Shown in pieces: positions 51,549 to 60,705 of a stretch of DNA of 64,000 bases (position 1 is its first letter; every line of letters begins with the position of its first letter). The notes under the pieces were generated by a model. That model was given only the letters and a program-made list of their open reading frames with translations. It ran no database searches and was not told the DNA's origin. This DNA is from Geminocystis sp050753365. Its GTDB lineage: Bacteria; Cyanobacteriota; Cyanobacteriia; Cyanobacteriales; Cyanobacteriaceae. The translations under genes and the position numbers were made by a program. Where the stretch lies: NCBI RefSeq assembly GCF_050753365.1, contig NZ_JBLZFY010000003.1:1-64000 (forward strand). Direction: 5' to 3'.

Positions 51549-52187
51549 CTAATTAAATACATCTTTTAAAGCTGTACGAGCCGCTAAGTTACCTCTTGTG
51601 GTAGCTAAAATATCAGCTTCTCTTTGCAGTCTTTCACCAGTGTCTTGCATTTCTAATAAGGATTGTTGTTCGATCGCAACTCCATAAAGGTTACTAGCTA
51701 CCCAAAAAGACAATTCTCTTGGTAAAGTAGGCACGTTTTGGGGTAATTCAATTTTTTGTTCTGTCAATTTAGCAGATAATTTAACCACATCATGGAGTAA
51801 AGTGGTTACTTCCTTCGCTTTTTCTCGTAAATTGTATTGGGGAGTGTTGTCTTCAAACCATTCTACTAACCCCACTCGATAGGGTTTTTCTCTCACATAT
51901 TCTAATAGCCTGAATCTCTGTTGTCCTAATGTTAGCACTTTCATTCGATCGTCGGGTAATCTTTCAAAATGGATGATTTCCGCACAACAACCCACTTTCG
52001 CTATTTCTCCATTGGTAGGATCGATCATTAGTACTCCAAAACGTCGATCGTACTCTAGTATAGTATTCATCATCATGCGATAACGAAATTCAAAGATATG
52101 CAAAGGTAAAGGACGCCCAGGAAACAAAACTACTTCAGGGAGGGGAAACAGGGGTAATTCTCTAACTGCGATGGAAGAAGATGCCAT
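51549..52187 (-). CDS. LON substrate-binding domain protein
   Basis: About 212 residues from the ATG of MASSSIAVRELPLFPLPEVV. ELPLFPLPEVVLFPGRPLPL and HIFEFRYRMMM are the signature of the N-terminal LON domain (PF02190), here without ATPase and protease parts. A C-terminal helical section (LPRELSFWVASNLYGV...) follows. Conserved in cyanobacteria, probably a substrate-binding or adaptor protein. Stands alone. Confidence 0.9.
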   Translation of the reverse strand: MASSSIAVRELPLFPLPEVVLFPGRPLPLHIFEFRYRMMMNTILEYDRRFGVLMIDPTNGEIAKVGCCAEIIHFERLPDDRMKVLTLGQQRFRLLEYVREKPYRVGLVEWFEDNTPQYNLREKAKEVTTLLHDVVKLSAKLTEQKIELPQNVPTLPRELSFWVASNLYGVAIEQQSLLEMQDTGERLQREADILATTRGNLAARTALKDVFN

Positions 52188-52413
52188 GATTTTTCGCTCT
52201 AAATTATGCACTTTTTTCGGGTATCATATCACATTTAGCTCAATGTCGAAACTTTCTGAGTTTACAGCATAAGATTTATATAATATTATATATATAGTTT
52301 AACTATTGTCTTTACTGTAGCAATCCTCAATTATTTGTTAAAAATTAGATGTTATTATATAGTGACAAAATTCTTAGAATAGTTTTCTGTATTTAGACAT
52401 AAAGCTATCAACA

Positions 52414-53412
52414 CTAAATTTTCTCTATCAGATTTTGATTATAAATAGTTTTACTATTTTTCTTTTTATGTAACGGTAATTCTAGTAATAAAAGTAAATC
52501 TGAATATTTATCATCTGGTAGAGGTATTTTTGTTATTATACTGTAATAGCAATCGAAATCGCAATTTTTTTTCAAATCTTGATTAATACGTTTAACAATC
52601 ATTTTTTGAATCCATAATGCACCATTATTATCCGTATTGGGTAATAAAATAATTAATTGATTATCATGATAAGTAGCACCTAAATCTGTAGGACGTTTTA
52701 ATTGTTCTTGAATAATAAGAGAAATTTTTTTATTAATCTCATTTGATAAATTATCTGAATTATTTATCTCAATTAAAATTAGGGATAAGGGTTGTTTTTC
52801 TCTTGCCAATCTTCTCAATTCATAATCTAAACAATCAATGAAAGTTTGGTATTTAGCTAATCCAGTAACTTCATCTAAAATTTCACAACTATTTAATTCT
52901 TCTTGTAAAGATACTAATTTTTTATACAGAATATTTCTTTCGATGCCAATCATTAATTGATTGACAAAATCTTCTATATCTTTGATTTCTTCTTCTGTCC
53001 ATGCCCTCATATAATTATAATCATAAATAAATAAAATTCCCCATATTTTAATATTTGTGATATTTTTAATTTCTGGTGTTTTGATAATTAAAGGAAATGC
53101 TAATTCTGCTCTTTTTAAAGGTGTTGTATCATCATTAAATGTTAGTTTATCTTGATGAGTATAATAACCATTTTTTAATTCATTCAAATAATCAACTACG
53201 GGTTTATAAATCTCGTAATTATCTCGATCGTACTGAGATAAAGAACCAAAAATATTACCTTGAAAATCAATAATATTTTCTTGTTCTCCTTGAGAATTGA
53301 GTTGAGAAATAAAAACTTGTTCACATTTTAAATAGTTTTTAATATAGGTTAAAATTTGTGGGAAAAATACTTCATAATTAACAGATAAAAAAAACGAATC
53401 GAGAATATTCAT
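52414..53412 (-). CDS. GAF plus degenerate GGDEF protein
   Basis: 332 residues. The N-terminal 160 form a GAF-like domain (ILTYIKNYLKCEQVFISQLN ... IKIWGILFIYDYNYMRAWTE). The remainder begins like a GGDEF domain (LDEVTGLAKYQTFIDCLDYE, RRLAREKQPLSLILIEINN), but the active-site GGDEF is replaced around YHDNQLIILLP, so c-di-GMP synthesis is not expected. It may bind GTP or partner proteins. Single gene. Confidence 0.75.
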   Translation of the reverse strand: MNILDSFFLSVNYEVFFPQILTYIKNYLKCEQVFISQLNSQGEQENIIDFQGNIFGSLSQYDRDNYEIYKPVVDYLNELKNGYYTHQDKLTFNDDTTPLKRAELAFPLIIKTPEIKNITNIKIWGILFIYDYNYMRAWTEEEIKDIEDFVNQLMIGIERNILYKKLVSLQEELNSCEILDEVTGLAKYQTFIDCLDYELRRLAREKQPLSLILIEINNSDNLSNEINKKISLIIQEQLKRPTDLGATYHDNQLIILLPNTDNNGALWIQKMIVKRINQDLKKNCDFDCYYSIITKIPLPDDKYSDLLLLLELPLHKKKNSKTIYNQNLIEKI

Positions 53413-53497
53413 AAAAAATTAATGGGCTTAAAAATGGCTTACCTCAGATTCTGCATTATAAATCAAATTCTTTCAAAAGTTAAGCATCTTATTACAT

Positions 53498-53522
53498 ACA
53501 GGCAAGATGCTTGTTTTACGGT
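53498..53522. repeat. REP unit (ACAGGCAAGATGCTTG)
   Basis: One mismatch in the stem compared with 28214-28238; followed by TTTTACGGT. Confidence 0.75.
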
Positions 53523-53572
53523 AGCGAAATCATCAATTCACGTTTAATTTTGATCCTCCCCGAACAAATGAT

Positions 53573-53704
53573 CTAATATTCTTTTATTCTCTGTTTGTAA
53601 TCCTTTTGTTCAATTAACGATCGAATATCACCTTGATTGTTAACTGCTACTTTAGCACAAGTTTCTAAAAGTATCTCGACTTGTTTTAATCTTTGTTCTG
53701 ACAT
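53573..53704 (-). CDS. 43-residue protein or gene fragment
   Basis: Starts MSEQRLKQVEILLETCAKVA and continues VNNQGDIRSLIEQKDYKQRI to a stop. The head is like a family of small cyanobacterial helical proteins that are normally longer, so this may be truncated. The rest of the gap 53413-53878 holds the REP unit and no other gene that I can support. Confidence 0.4.
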   Translation of the reverse strand: MSEQRLKQVEILLETCAKVAVNNQGDIRSLIEQKDYKQRIKEY

Positions 53705-53878
53705 ATTATTTTATTAGGTAAGTTGGTATAGGATAGTTTGCGCTATCCTTACCTTGTAATTTTAACTAAACTTACCCATTTGTATCAAAACGGATTCGTA
53801 GATTCCTTCGTATTCTCTTGTTATTATTGGGGAAATTTAAACTATAAACAACAAAATACTAAAAAAAGTCAGTAATCA

Positions 53879-54328
53879 ATGGGTAAAAAATCTAAATTTT
53901 TACAGGAATTAAAAAGATTAGAAGAAAAACAACCGCAATCATTATCTCATAAGCCTTTCGATTCTAGTAAAATGTCTCATGTGTTAGAAGAATTTATGTC
54001 TCCCTATCTACACTTAGCCAAAGATTTGGATAGTAAAACCAAATTATTCACTATTGGTGTAATTGCATGGAATGCCTCTTTCTATGCAGAGGAAGAAAGA
54101 CAAGATATAACGGATTTATTGTTTTCTCAGGAAGTCATTGGAGATGATGCCATCATAAAACAGGAGTTAACGGAAATTGTACAGCAGTTGATCGATCGAA
54201 AGCTAACCTATTTCAAGGATATTCATAGATTAATTGTCGATTTTGATTTACAAAAATGGGGGAAATTTGATACATTATTCGTCACCTCGAAATTAATTAA
54301 TAATGAGGATTTAGAAATAAAAGATTAA
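53879..54328 (+). CDS. conserved helical protein, function unknown
   Basis: 149 residues; basic N-terminus (GKKSKFLQELKRLEEKQ), then MSHVLEEFMSPYLHLAKDLD and a helical core with GVIAWNASFYAEEERQDITD. It has no signal peptide or membrane segment. The pattern is that of a conserved cyanobacterial protein without assigned role. Stands alone with the dispersed 27-bp repeat behind it. Confidence 0.55.
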   Translation: MGKKSKFLQELKRLEEKQPQSLSHKPFDSSKMSHVLEEFMSPYLHLAKDLDSKTKLFTIGVIAWNASFYAEEERQDITDLLFSQEVIGDDAIIKQELTEIVQQLIDRKLTYFKDIHRLIVDFDLQKWGKFDTLFVTSKLINNEDLEIKD

Positions 54329-54336
54329 TATTTTCT

Positions 54337-54363
54337 TGTCATTGGGAGGCACGAAGCAATCTC
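54337..54363 (+). repeat. dispersed 27-bp repeat, copy 4
   Basis: As copies 2 and 3 with one change (GGGAGG for GCGAGG). Between the preceding gene and murT. Confidence 0.85.
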
Positions 54364-54424
54364 AAAGAATGATATTATCATCAAAATACCTTTTAAGATT
54401 AAAAAAAAAATCAACATAATTATA

Positions 54425-55762
54425 ATGAATATTATTGATAATTTTCGTTTAGGTTTAGCCGTTGCTACTGCCAAAATAATCACTGGAATTGTTAAACTAT
54501 TTAAACTTGGTTCAGCTAGTGTTTTACCCGGAGAAATAGCTAGTCGTTTTCATCCTCGATTATTAAATCTTTTGTCGTCACAATTAAATAAAGGTTTAAT
54601 CTTAGTCGTGGGTACAAATGGCAAAACTACCACTTCTTTATTATTAAAAGATATATTAGTTAATAAAGGTTATAAAGTCATCCATAATTCTACTGGTGCA
54701 AACTTAATTAATGGTTTAGTTACTTGTTTAATTATGAATAGTAATTTATGGGGAAAATTAACAGCAGATTATGCCATTTTAGAAGTAGATGAAAATGTCT
54801 TACCTCTAGCCTTAAAACAGTGTAAGCCTACCCATATTTTAGGACTAAATTTGTTTAGAGATCAACTCGATCGATATGGCGAAGTTGACACCATTAGTTA
54901 TCGTTGGCAAGGTTCGATCGAACCCTTAAATCAAGATACTTATATTATCTTAAATGGAGATGATCCCACCCTTTGTTATTTAGGTCAAAATTTACCGCAA
55001 AAAGTTTTATATTTTGGCTTAAATGAACCAGAATTATACTTAGAAGAAATCCCCCATGCTGTGGACTCAATTTATTGCCCTAAATGCGGTGCATCCCTTG
55101 AATATAAAGGGGTTTATATTTCCCATTTAGGAGATTATGACTGCCCTAGTTGTGAGTTTACTAAGAGTCAATTAGCCGTAAATAGTGCGCAATGGTCACA
55201 AATTTTGATCGGCGTTTATAATAAATATAATACCTTAGCGGCAGGATTAGTTGCAGAATCGATCGGCATTGAAAGAAACATTATTGACGATACTATTAAC
55301 AACTTTAAAGCCGCCTTTGGTAGAGCGGAAGAATTGACAATTAACGATAAAAAAGTACGCATTTTACTATCTAAAAATCCCGTGGGCATGAATGAAACAA
55401 TTAGAGCGGTAAATGACATTCGCCAAGTTAATTTATCTAGCCCTATTTTAATGGTTTTAAACGATCGAATTCCCGATGGTACAGACGTTTCTTGGATCTG
55501 GGATGTGGATACAGAAAAATTAGTAGAAATGGGGGGAAATATTGTTGTCAGTGGCGATCGAGTTTATGATATGGCATTGCGTCTAAAATATAGTATTGAT
55601 ACCCTAGAATCTTCCATGAATTTAGTAGTAGAAGAAAACCTCAATAATGCAGTAAATAAAGCCTTAGAATTAACTCCAAAAAACGAAACATTATATATCA
55701 TTCCCACCTATTCAGCCATGTTAGAAGTAAGAAAAATACTCATTGGGAGAGATATTCTTTAA
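54425..55762 (+). CDS. murT: MurT-type Mur ligase (lipid II amidation subunit)
   Basis: 445 residues. The ATP loop is VVGTNGKTTTS (61-71); a zinc ribbon with CPKC and CPSC lies in the middle (about 217-245), and the C-terminal DUF1727 domain starts near KVRILLSKNPVGMNETIRAV. This is the layout of MurT, which with the glutaminase GatD amidates D-Glu of lipid II. The GatD gene, often adjacent in Gram-positives, is not here; a MOSC gene follows after 3 bases instead. Alternatively a cyanobacterial paralogue with another acceptor. Confidence 0.87.
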   Translation: MNIIDNFRLGLAVATAKIITGIVKLFKLGSASVLPGEIASRFHPRLLNLLSSQLNKGLILVVGTNGKTTTSLLLKDILVNKGYKVIHNSTGANLINGLVTCLIMNSNLWGKLTADYAILEVDENVLPLALKQCKPTHILGLNLFRDQLDRYGEVDTISYRWQGSIEPLNQDTYIILNGDDPTLCYLGQNLPQKVLYFGLNEPELYLEEIPHAVDSIYCPKCGASLEYKGVYISHLGDYDCPSCEFTKSQLAVNSAQWSQILIGVYNKYNTLAAGLVAESIGIERNIIDDTINNFKAAFGRAEELTINDKKVRILLSKNPVGMNETIRAVNDIRQVNLSSPILMVLNDRIPDGTDVSWIWDVDTEKLVEMGGNIVVSGDRVYDMALRLKYSIDTLESSMNLVVEENLNNAVNKALELTPKNETLYIIPTYSAMLEVRKILIGRDIL

Positions 55763-55765
55763 ATT

Positions 55766-56605
55766 ATGAAAATTCACCATCTTTTTATCTATCCTATTAA
55801 ATCTTGTCAAGGAATTAGCCTTACTAAAGGTGAAGTTACTTTTAAGGGTTTAAAAGACTTTTATCAACCTGCTTTTTTCGATCGAGAATTTATGTTAGTA
55901 GATGAAAAAGGTAATTTTTTAACTCAAAGGCAATATCCACAAATGGCAACGATAAAAGTTAAAATTGATGGCAATAAATTATGTTTAAGTTGTCAAAATA
56001 GTTCGATCGAACCCTTTAAATTAATACCTAAAGGAGAAAATTTAGGTATAGAAGTTAAGATTTGGAGAGATACCACTATAGCCATAGATCAAGGAAATCA
56101 AGTAGCAAATTGGTTTAAACAAGCCTTAAATTTAGAACATCCATGCCGTTTAGTCAGACAATCACCTAAAAATATTCGGGCTATTAATCCTAAATATAGC
56201 ACCCAAGAAAATCAACCCGTGAGTTTTGCGGACGGCTTCCCTTATTTATTAACAAATACTGCCTCTTTAGCCGAATTAAACTCTAAATTACAGCAAAAAT
56301 ATTCCGATAATTTTTTAACCATAAAAATGGAGCGTTTTCGCCCGAATATAGTCATAGAAACGGAAACACCTTTTATTGAAGATACATGGAAAACTATTGT
56401 ACTCGATCGAGTTCCTTTTCACATAGTTAAGCCCTGTAGTCGTTGCAACATAATTACAACAGATCAAAAAACAGGGCAAGTTGATGATAAAAAAGAGCCA
56501 TTATTGACTCTCAGAAGTTTTCGTAATACTTCAGATGGTATAATGTTTGGTCAAAATATGATCCCCCAGCATGAAGGAATCATCAAAATAAGTAGGGTTT
56601 GCTGA
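55766..56605 (+). CDS. MOSC-domain molybdenum-cofactor protein
   Basis: 279 residues. The N-terminal beta-barrel (HHLFIYPIKSCQGISLTKGE, then DREFMLVDEKGNFLTQRQYP) and the MOSC core (VSFADGFPYLLTNTASLAEL) with the cofactor Cys in PCSRCNIITTDQKTG are as in YcbX/mARC proteins that reduce N-hydroxylated compounds. There is no ferredoxin domain fused. It starts 3 bases after murT. Its last codons and stop lie within a dispersed repeat (56594-56625). Confidence 0.87.
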   Translation: MKIHHLFIYPIKSCQGISLTKGEVTFKGLKDFYQPAFFDREFMLVDEKGNFLTQRQYPQMATIKVKIDGNKLCLSCQNSSIEPFKLIPKGENLGIEVKIWRDTTIAIDQGNQVANWFKQALNLEHPCRLVRQSPKNIRAINPKYSTQENQPVSFADGFPYLLTNTASLAELNSKLQQKYSDNFLTIKMERFRPNIVIETETPFIEDTWKTIVLDRVPFHIVKPCSRCNIITTDQKTGQVDDKKEPLLTLRSFRNTSDGIMFGQNMIPQHEGIIKISRVC

Positions 56606-56625
56606 AAAAGTATTGTGATGAAGGG
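56594..56625 (+). repeat. dispersed repeat, inverted partner of 59099-59128
   Basis: AGGGTTTGCTGAAAAAGTAT followed by TGTGATGAAGGG. 29 of 30 positions match the reverse complement of 59099-59128, so the diguanylate cyclase gene is bracketed by inverted copies. The MOSC stop codon is inside it. Confidence 0.8.
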
Positions 56626-57119
56626 AGGTAATAAGTAGATAGGCACAATTAATTGCATGTTTACTTCATGAAAGGCAAGAGACAACAAAAATTATGGGTT
56701 ATTTCCATTAATTTTAAAATATACAATCTATTTTGCTATAGTACTTAAGTAATAGGTAACGTAATAAAAAATCAAGGTTTTAAGATTTTGTATCGATAAA
56801 ATTATACAAAAAAGTTTGAAATAAAATTAAGGTAAAAATGCTCATTTTTTTAGAAAAAATTGCTAAAACTGAGTACTTTATCTCTCCTGTAGTTTCTCTA
56901 AACTATTAATTTTAATAGTTTTCTGGGTTATTCAGCAGACTCTACTTAAAGTAAGAAAACCAGTATTATTACTTATTTTAAATCAATGGTTTAACTATTT
57001 AGAATCTATGATTTTCAAGTTTTTAAGTATTATTAGCTATATCTTAAGCGATTAAACATTGTTATAATAAATAGACTATAGCAGTCCGTTATCAGTTATG
57101 AGAATTTGTTATTTTAAAA

Positions 57120-57183
57120 GGGAAGAGGGAAGAGGGAAGAGGGAAGAGGGAAGAGGGAAGAGGGAAGAGGGAAAAGGGAAGAG
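57120..57183. repeat. heptamer tandem repeat (GGGAAGA)
   Basis: About nine copies of GGGAAGA, the last ones imperfect. It lies in the 670-base gap 56606-57277, which otherwise holds the repeat at 56594 and AT-rich sequence with no gene that I can support. Confidence 0.95.
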
Positions 57184-57277
57184 TAATGGCATCTTCAATA
57201 TTTTTTGTTAATAATTTATTTCTCACAAATCATTCCTGATTGCTATATAACTAAATACAAATAATTTTAATAATAAT

Positions 57278-59047
57278 GTGAATAGTCAAAGTGAAAATTT
57301 TTCATCTAATCTTCGGGAAACTTTGTTAGATCATCAAAAAAAATTAAGGGATGAAAATAGAGAAGAAGGACAATATTTATATTTATTAATCGTTGAAGAT
57401 GATACGGAAAAACGTTTGATTTATTTAACTGATGAAATGTATGAAATGGGGCGCCGCCATGATGCTGAAGTTATCTTTCATGATCAAGCAGTATCAAGGG
57501 ATCATGCTACTATAATTAAAGAATATAATCCCGAAGAAAATCTCTTTTTTTATAAAATTTTAGATGGTAGTGTTTCAGGAAAAAAAAGCACTAATGGATT
57601 AATTATTAATAATAAAACTTACAAAAGTAAATATTTAGAACATGGTGATTTAATTCAGTTTAGTAAAAAGGCAAAAGCTCGATTTTTTGTCATCGATAAA
57701 GATTCTGAAATTAAGGATATTTTTAACATTATTAATTCTGATAATGAACGGGAAATATTGATCGATCGAGACTTAGAAAGTTACGCAAAAAAAACTCTCG
57801 ATCGTTATACTTTTTATGGCAGAAATGATGTTAATTTAGAAAATGAAAATATAACAGAATATATATCAAAACTTAGCTCTTTTGCTGAATTAAGTCCTTA
57901 TCCAATAATTGAAATTAATCTACAAGGAAAATTGACTTATTATAATCAAGCCGCTAGTTTATTATTTCCTAAGTTAGCCGATGAATCCATGAGTCATCCC
58001 GTGTTATCTAATCTTTTAAAAGCTGATCATAAAATTCACGGAAATTTATTTGTAAGAGAGCTACATTTTAAGAATAAGATTTTTGAACAATATATCCATT
58101 ATTTACCTGATTTAAAATTAATTAGAAGTTATATATTTGATTTTACAGAAAGAAAACAGATGGAGGCGAAGTTAAAAGATAGTGAGGCAAAATATAGAGC
58201 AGTTATTGAGCAAATGTCAGAAGGAATTATTCTTTTTACTGCCGATGACTTTTTAATTATTGAAGTTAATGCTTATGCTAATAATATTTTAAGATATTCT
58301 CTACAGGAGTTAATCCACAAAAATATAGAAGATTTGATCGATACTAAACACGAAGAATTTAAAAAAAATTTAGAAAATTTAAAACTGACAAAAATTAGTT
58401 TTCATCAAGAACTAAAATTAAAAGTAAAAAATGATGAATCTTTAGAAATAGAATTAAGTGTTAGCCTCATTAACTATCAAAATAAATTAGTTTATTGTTC
58501 TGTTTTTAGAGATATTAGCGAAAGAAAACAATTAGAAAATAAACTTAAATATATCGCTTACCATGACAGTTTAACTGGTTTATATAAACGCAATTTTTTT
58601 ATTCATTGTTTTCAAAAACATTTAGCAAGGGCAAAACGCCATCAAACAGTAATTGCTCTCATGTTTTTAGATGTTGATTATTTTAAACAAATTAATGATA
58701 ATTATGGTCATGATATTGGGGATTTATTACTTCAACAATTTGCCCAACGGTTACAGCATTCTTTACGGGAAACTGATTCTTTAGCCCGTTGGGGCGGTGA
58801 TGAATTTGTGGCTTTATTGCCTGATATATCTTCTCAAGATGACTTAATTATTATACTCGATCGAATTATCTCAACTATACGCAGTCCTTTTTTATGCAAT
58901 AATGTTACCGTAAGAAGTTCTACCAGTATCGGAGTTGCCATTTATCCCAAACATGGAGAAGACATCGATTCTTTATTAAAAAAAGCCGATGAAGCCTTAT
59001 ACAAAACAAAAGAAAGTGGTAGAAATGGTTATACCATTTATTTATAA
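57278..59047 (+). CDS. FHA-PAS-PAS-GGDEF diguanylate cyclase
   Basis: 589 residues, GTG start. FHA domain about 35-130 (YEMGRRHDAEVIFHDQAVSR, then KKSTNGLIINN), a first PAS-like domain about 200-290, a second PAS about 300-420 (AVIEQMSEGIILFTADDF), and a GGDEF domain with active site RWGGDEFVALLP near residue 505, so c-di-GMP synthesis is likely. The I-site RxxD five residues before GGDEF reads RETD, as expected for product inhibition. The FHA input suggests control by Ser/Thr phosphorylation. No membrane segment. Confidence 0.93.
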   Translation: MNSQSENFSSNLRETLLDHQKKLRDENREEGQYLYLLIVEDDTEKRLIYLTDEMYEMGRRHDAEVIFHDQAVSRDHATIIKEYNPEENLFFYKILDGSVSGKKSTNGLIINNKTYKSKYLEHGDLIQFSKKAKARFFVIDKDSEIKDIFNIINSDNEREILIDRDLESYAKKTLDRYTFYGRNDVNLENENITEYISKLSSFAELSPYPIIEINLQGKLTYYNQAASLLFPKLADESMSHPVLSNLLKADHKIHGNLFVRELHFKNKIFEQYIHYLPDLKLIRSYIFDFTERKQMEAKLKDSEAKYRAVIEQMSEGIILFTADDFLIIEVNAYANNILRYSLQELIHKNIEDLIDTKHEEFKKNLENLKLTKISFHQELKLKVKNDESLEIELSVSLINYQNKLVYCSVFRDISERKQLENKLKYIAYHDSLTGLYKRNFFIHCFQKHLARAKRHQTVIALMFLDVDYFKQINDNYGHDIGDLLLQQFAQRLQHSLRETDSLARWGGDEFVALLPDISSQDDLIIILDRIISTIRSPFLCNNVTVRSSTSIGVAIYPKHGEDIDSLLKKADEALYKTKESGRNGYTIYL

Positions 59048-59098
59048 CTTGATTCTAAGGCAAAACATTAAAACTCTTTCCTCTTCCCTCTTCCCAGC

Positions 59099-59128
59099 CT
59101 TCATCAAAATACTTTTTCAGCAAACCCT
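59099..59128 (-). repeat. dispersed repeat, inverted partner of 56594-56625
   Basis: CTTCATCAAAATACTTTTTC followed by AGCAAACCCT. See the partner entry; related pieces (AAAGTATTTTGATGAGG and CAGCAAACCCT) also occur near 117-225. Confidence 0.8.
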
Positions 59129-59249
59129 AAATATGTTATGATCACACCAACTTATCAGTAACTACAAAAAAATATGACGAATTATTGTTTATACTTTTTA
59201 GTAGTGCTTTAATGTTTTAGAAAAATTATTAATAGTGAGTTAGAATTTG

Positions 59250-60152
59250 ATGTTTTGGTCGGGTTTACCTGACAATTTATATGTTATATTGCGACAATTG
59301 CTCGATATAGGATTACTGTTTTTTTCTTTTTATTTTATATCACTCCTCATAAAAGAGCGTCGCGCCCAGCGAATGATTCGGGGTTTATTAATCCTAATCA
59401 TTGTTTTATTTGTTAGCGATCGAATTTTTAAGTTAACATTATTTAGCTTTTTTTTAGAGAGACTTGTCATTATTTGTTCTCTTGCTATGGCACTTATATT
59501 TCAATCAGATTTCCGCCGTTTTTTAGAGTTATTAGGAAAAGGTGATTTCAGTCAATTTTTTGAATCAAATCCTCACTTACCAAAGGAGGATAGCGTCATT
59601 GATGAAATAGTGGATGCTGTCAAAGAGTTGTCTCAAAATCGTACAGGGGCATTAATTATTCTTGAAACTTTTAACACCATCGAAGAAAGAATTTTTCTCA
59701 ATCCGGGGGTGAAACTTAACGCTGAAATCAGTAAAGAATTATTACAAACTATTTTTCAAACCAAAACTTTACTTCATGATGGTGCGGTATTCATCAGAGG
59801 TTCACAAATTGTATCTGCTAGTGTTATTTTACCATTGTCCGATCGAACTGCATCCCGTCAATTAGGTACTCGTCATCGTGCCGCTATGGGTATTACCGAA
59901 AGAGTCGAAAACTGTATTTGTGTTGTTGTTTCTGAAGAAACTGGCTCTATTTCCTTGGGAGAAAAAGGGGTATTAAATCGCCCTTTAACTGCTAATAAAT
60001 TAAAAGAATTATTAGAAGAAAAACTGTCAAAGCCGAAGGAAGGAGAAGTGGTAACAGGGGTTACTCGTTTGAGCAAAAAAATTGGTTTTCAAGGCTTAAA
60101 TATGCTTAAAAGTATCCTAAGATTAGACTATAGTAAATCTCGTCGTAAATAG
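59250..60152 (+). CDS. cdaA: CdaA-type diadenylate cyclase
   Basis: 301 residues, makes c-di-AMP from ATP. Three hydrophobic helices at the N-terminus (LLDIGLLFFSFYFISLLI, MIRGLLILIIVLFVSD, VIICSLAMALIFQ), then a DAC domain with DGA in LLHDGAVFIRG near 175 and RHR in GTRHRAAMGI near 206. The start is the ATG of MFWSGLPDNL. No cdaR or glmM gene follows, unlike in Firmicutes; a small secreted protein gene comes next. In cyanobacteria c-di-AMP is linked to day/night and salt responses. Confidence 0.95.
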   Translation: MFWSGLPDNLYVILRQLLDIGLLFFSFYFISLLIKERRAQRMIRGLLILIIVLFVSDRIFKLTLFSFFLERLVIICSLAMALIFQSDFRRFLELLGKGDFSQFFESNPHLPKEDSVIDEIVDAVKELSQNRTGALIILETFNTIEERIFLNPGVKLNAEISKELLQTIFQTKTLLHDGAVFIRGSQIVSASVILPLSDRTASRQLGTRHRAAMGITERVENCICVVVSEETGSISLGEKGVLNRPLTANKLKELLEEKLSKPKEGEVVTGVTRLSKKIGFQGLNMLKSILRLDYSKSRRK

Positions 60153-60296
60153 GTTTGGTGAACTACCAAGGGAGGATGAGGGGGATATCGATATAACTAC
60201 TATACCTTATTGCCTTATTAATACATTAATTGAGAATCTCGATTATTTTCAATAAAATCACTTATCATAGTTATATTAATACAGTATTTGTAACTC

Positions 60297-60656
60297 ATGA
60301 GTAAACTGTTAAAGATTTTATCTGTAGGCACAATATTATTCACTCCCTTACTAATCCCTAATTTAGCAGAAGCCAAAGAAGCGTTGTGTGTGGTAAAAAT
60401 ACCTTCTGATCAGATATATTTTCGGGATAAATGTAATTTTCAGCAGTATGGTGGCGATGGTAGTTTTTCTATTCAAGCTAAATCTGGGTTGATAGCGGAT
60501 CGGATATCTATTAGTGTACAAATTATTAGACCGGGGGTTGCTGATGTTCGGGGAGTGACGACAATGGGAATTAACTCCCGTTGGGGAGAAGCAAGACGCT
60601 CTCCGTCTGATAAAGCCTGTTGGGTAGGTGATGATTTTACTATTTGTGCTTATTAA
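60297..60656 (+). CDS. small exported protein, function unknown
   Basis: 119 residues with a signal peptide (MSKLLKILSVGTILFTPLLI, cleavage about AEA-KE, residue 26). The mature part has four Cys (CVVK, KCNF, KACW, FTICAY) that could form two disulfides and a KSGLIADRISISVQIIRPG block. Similar short exported proteins are found in cyanobacteria. No function known. Confidence 0.6.
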   Translation: MSKLLKILSVGTILFTPLLIPNLAEAKEALCVVKIPSDQIYFRDKCNFQQYGGDGSFSIQAKSGLIADRISISVQIIRPGVADVRGVTTMGINSRWGEARRSPSDKACWVGDDFTICAY

Positions 60657-60705
60657 TTAATTCGATCGAGGTTTTTTTGTGATAACATTTCAGTTAGTAA
60701 AGACA

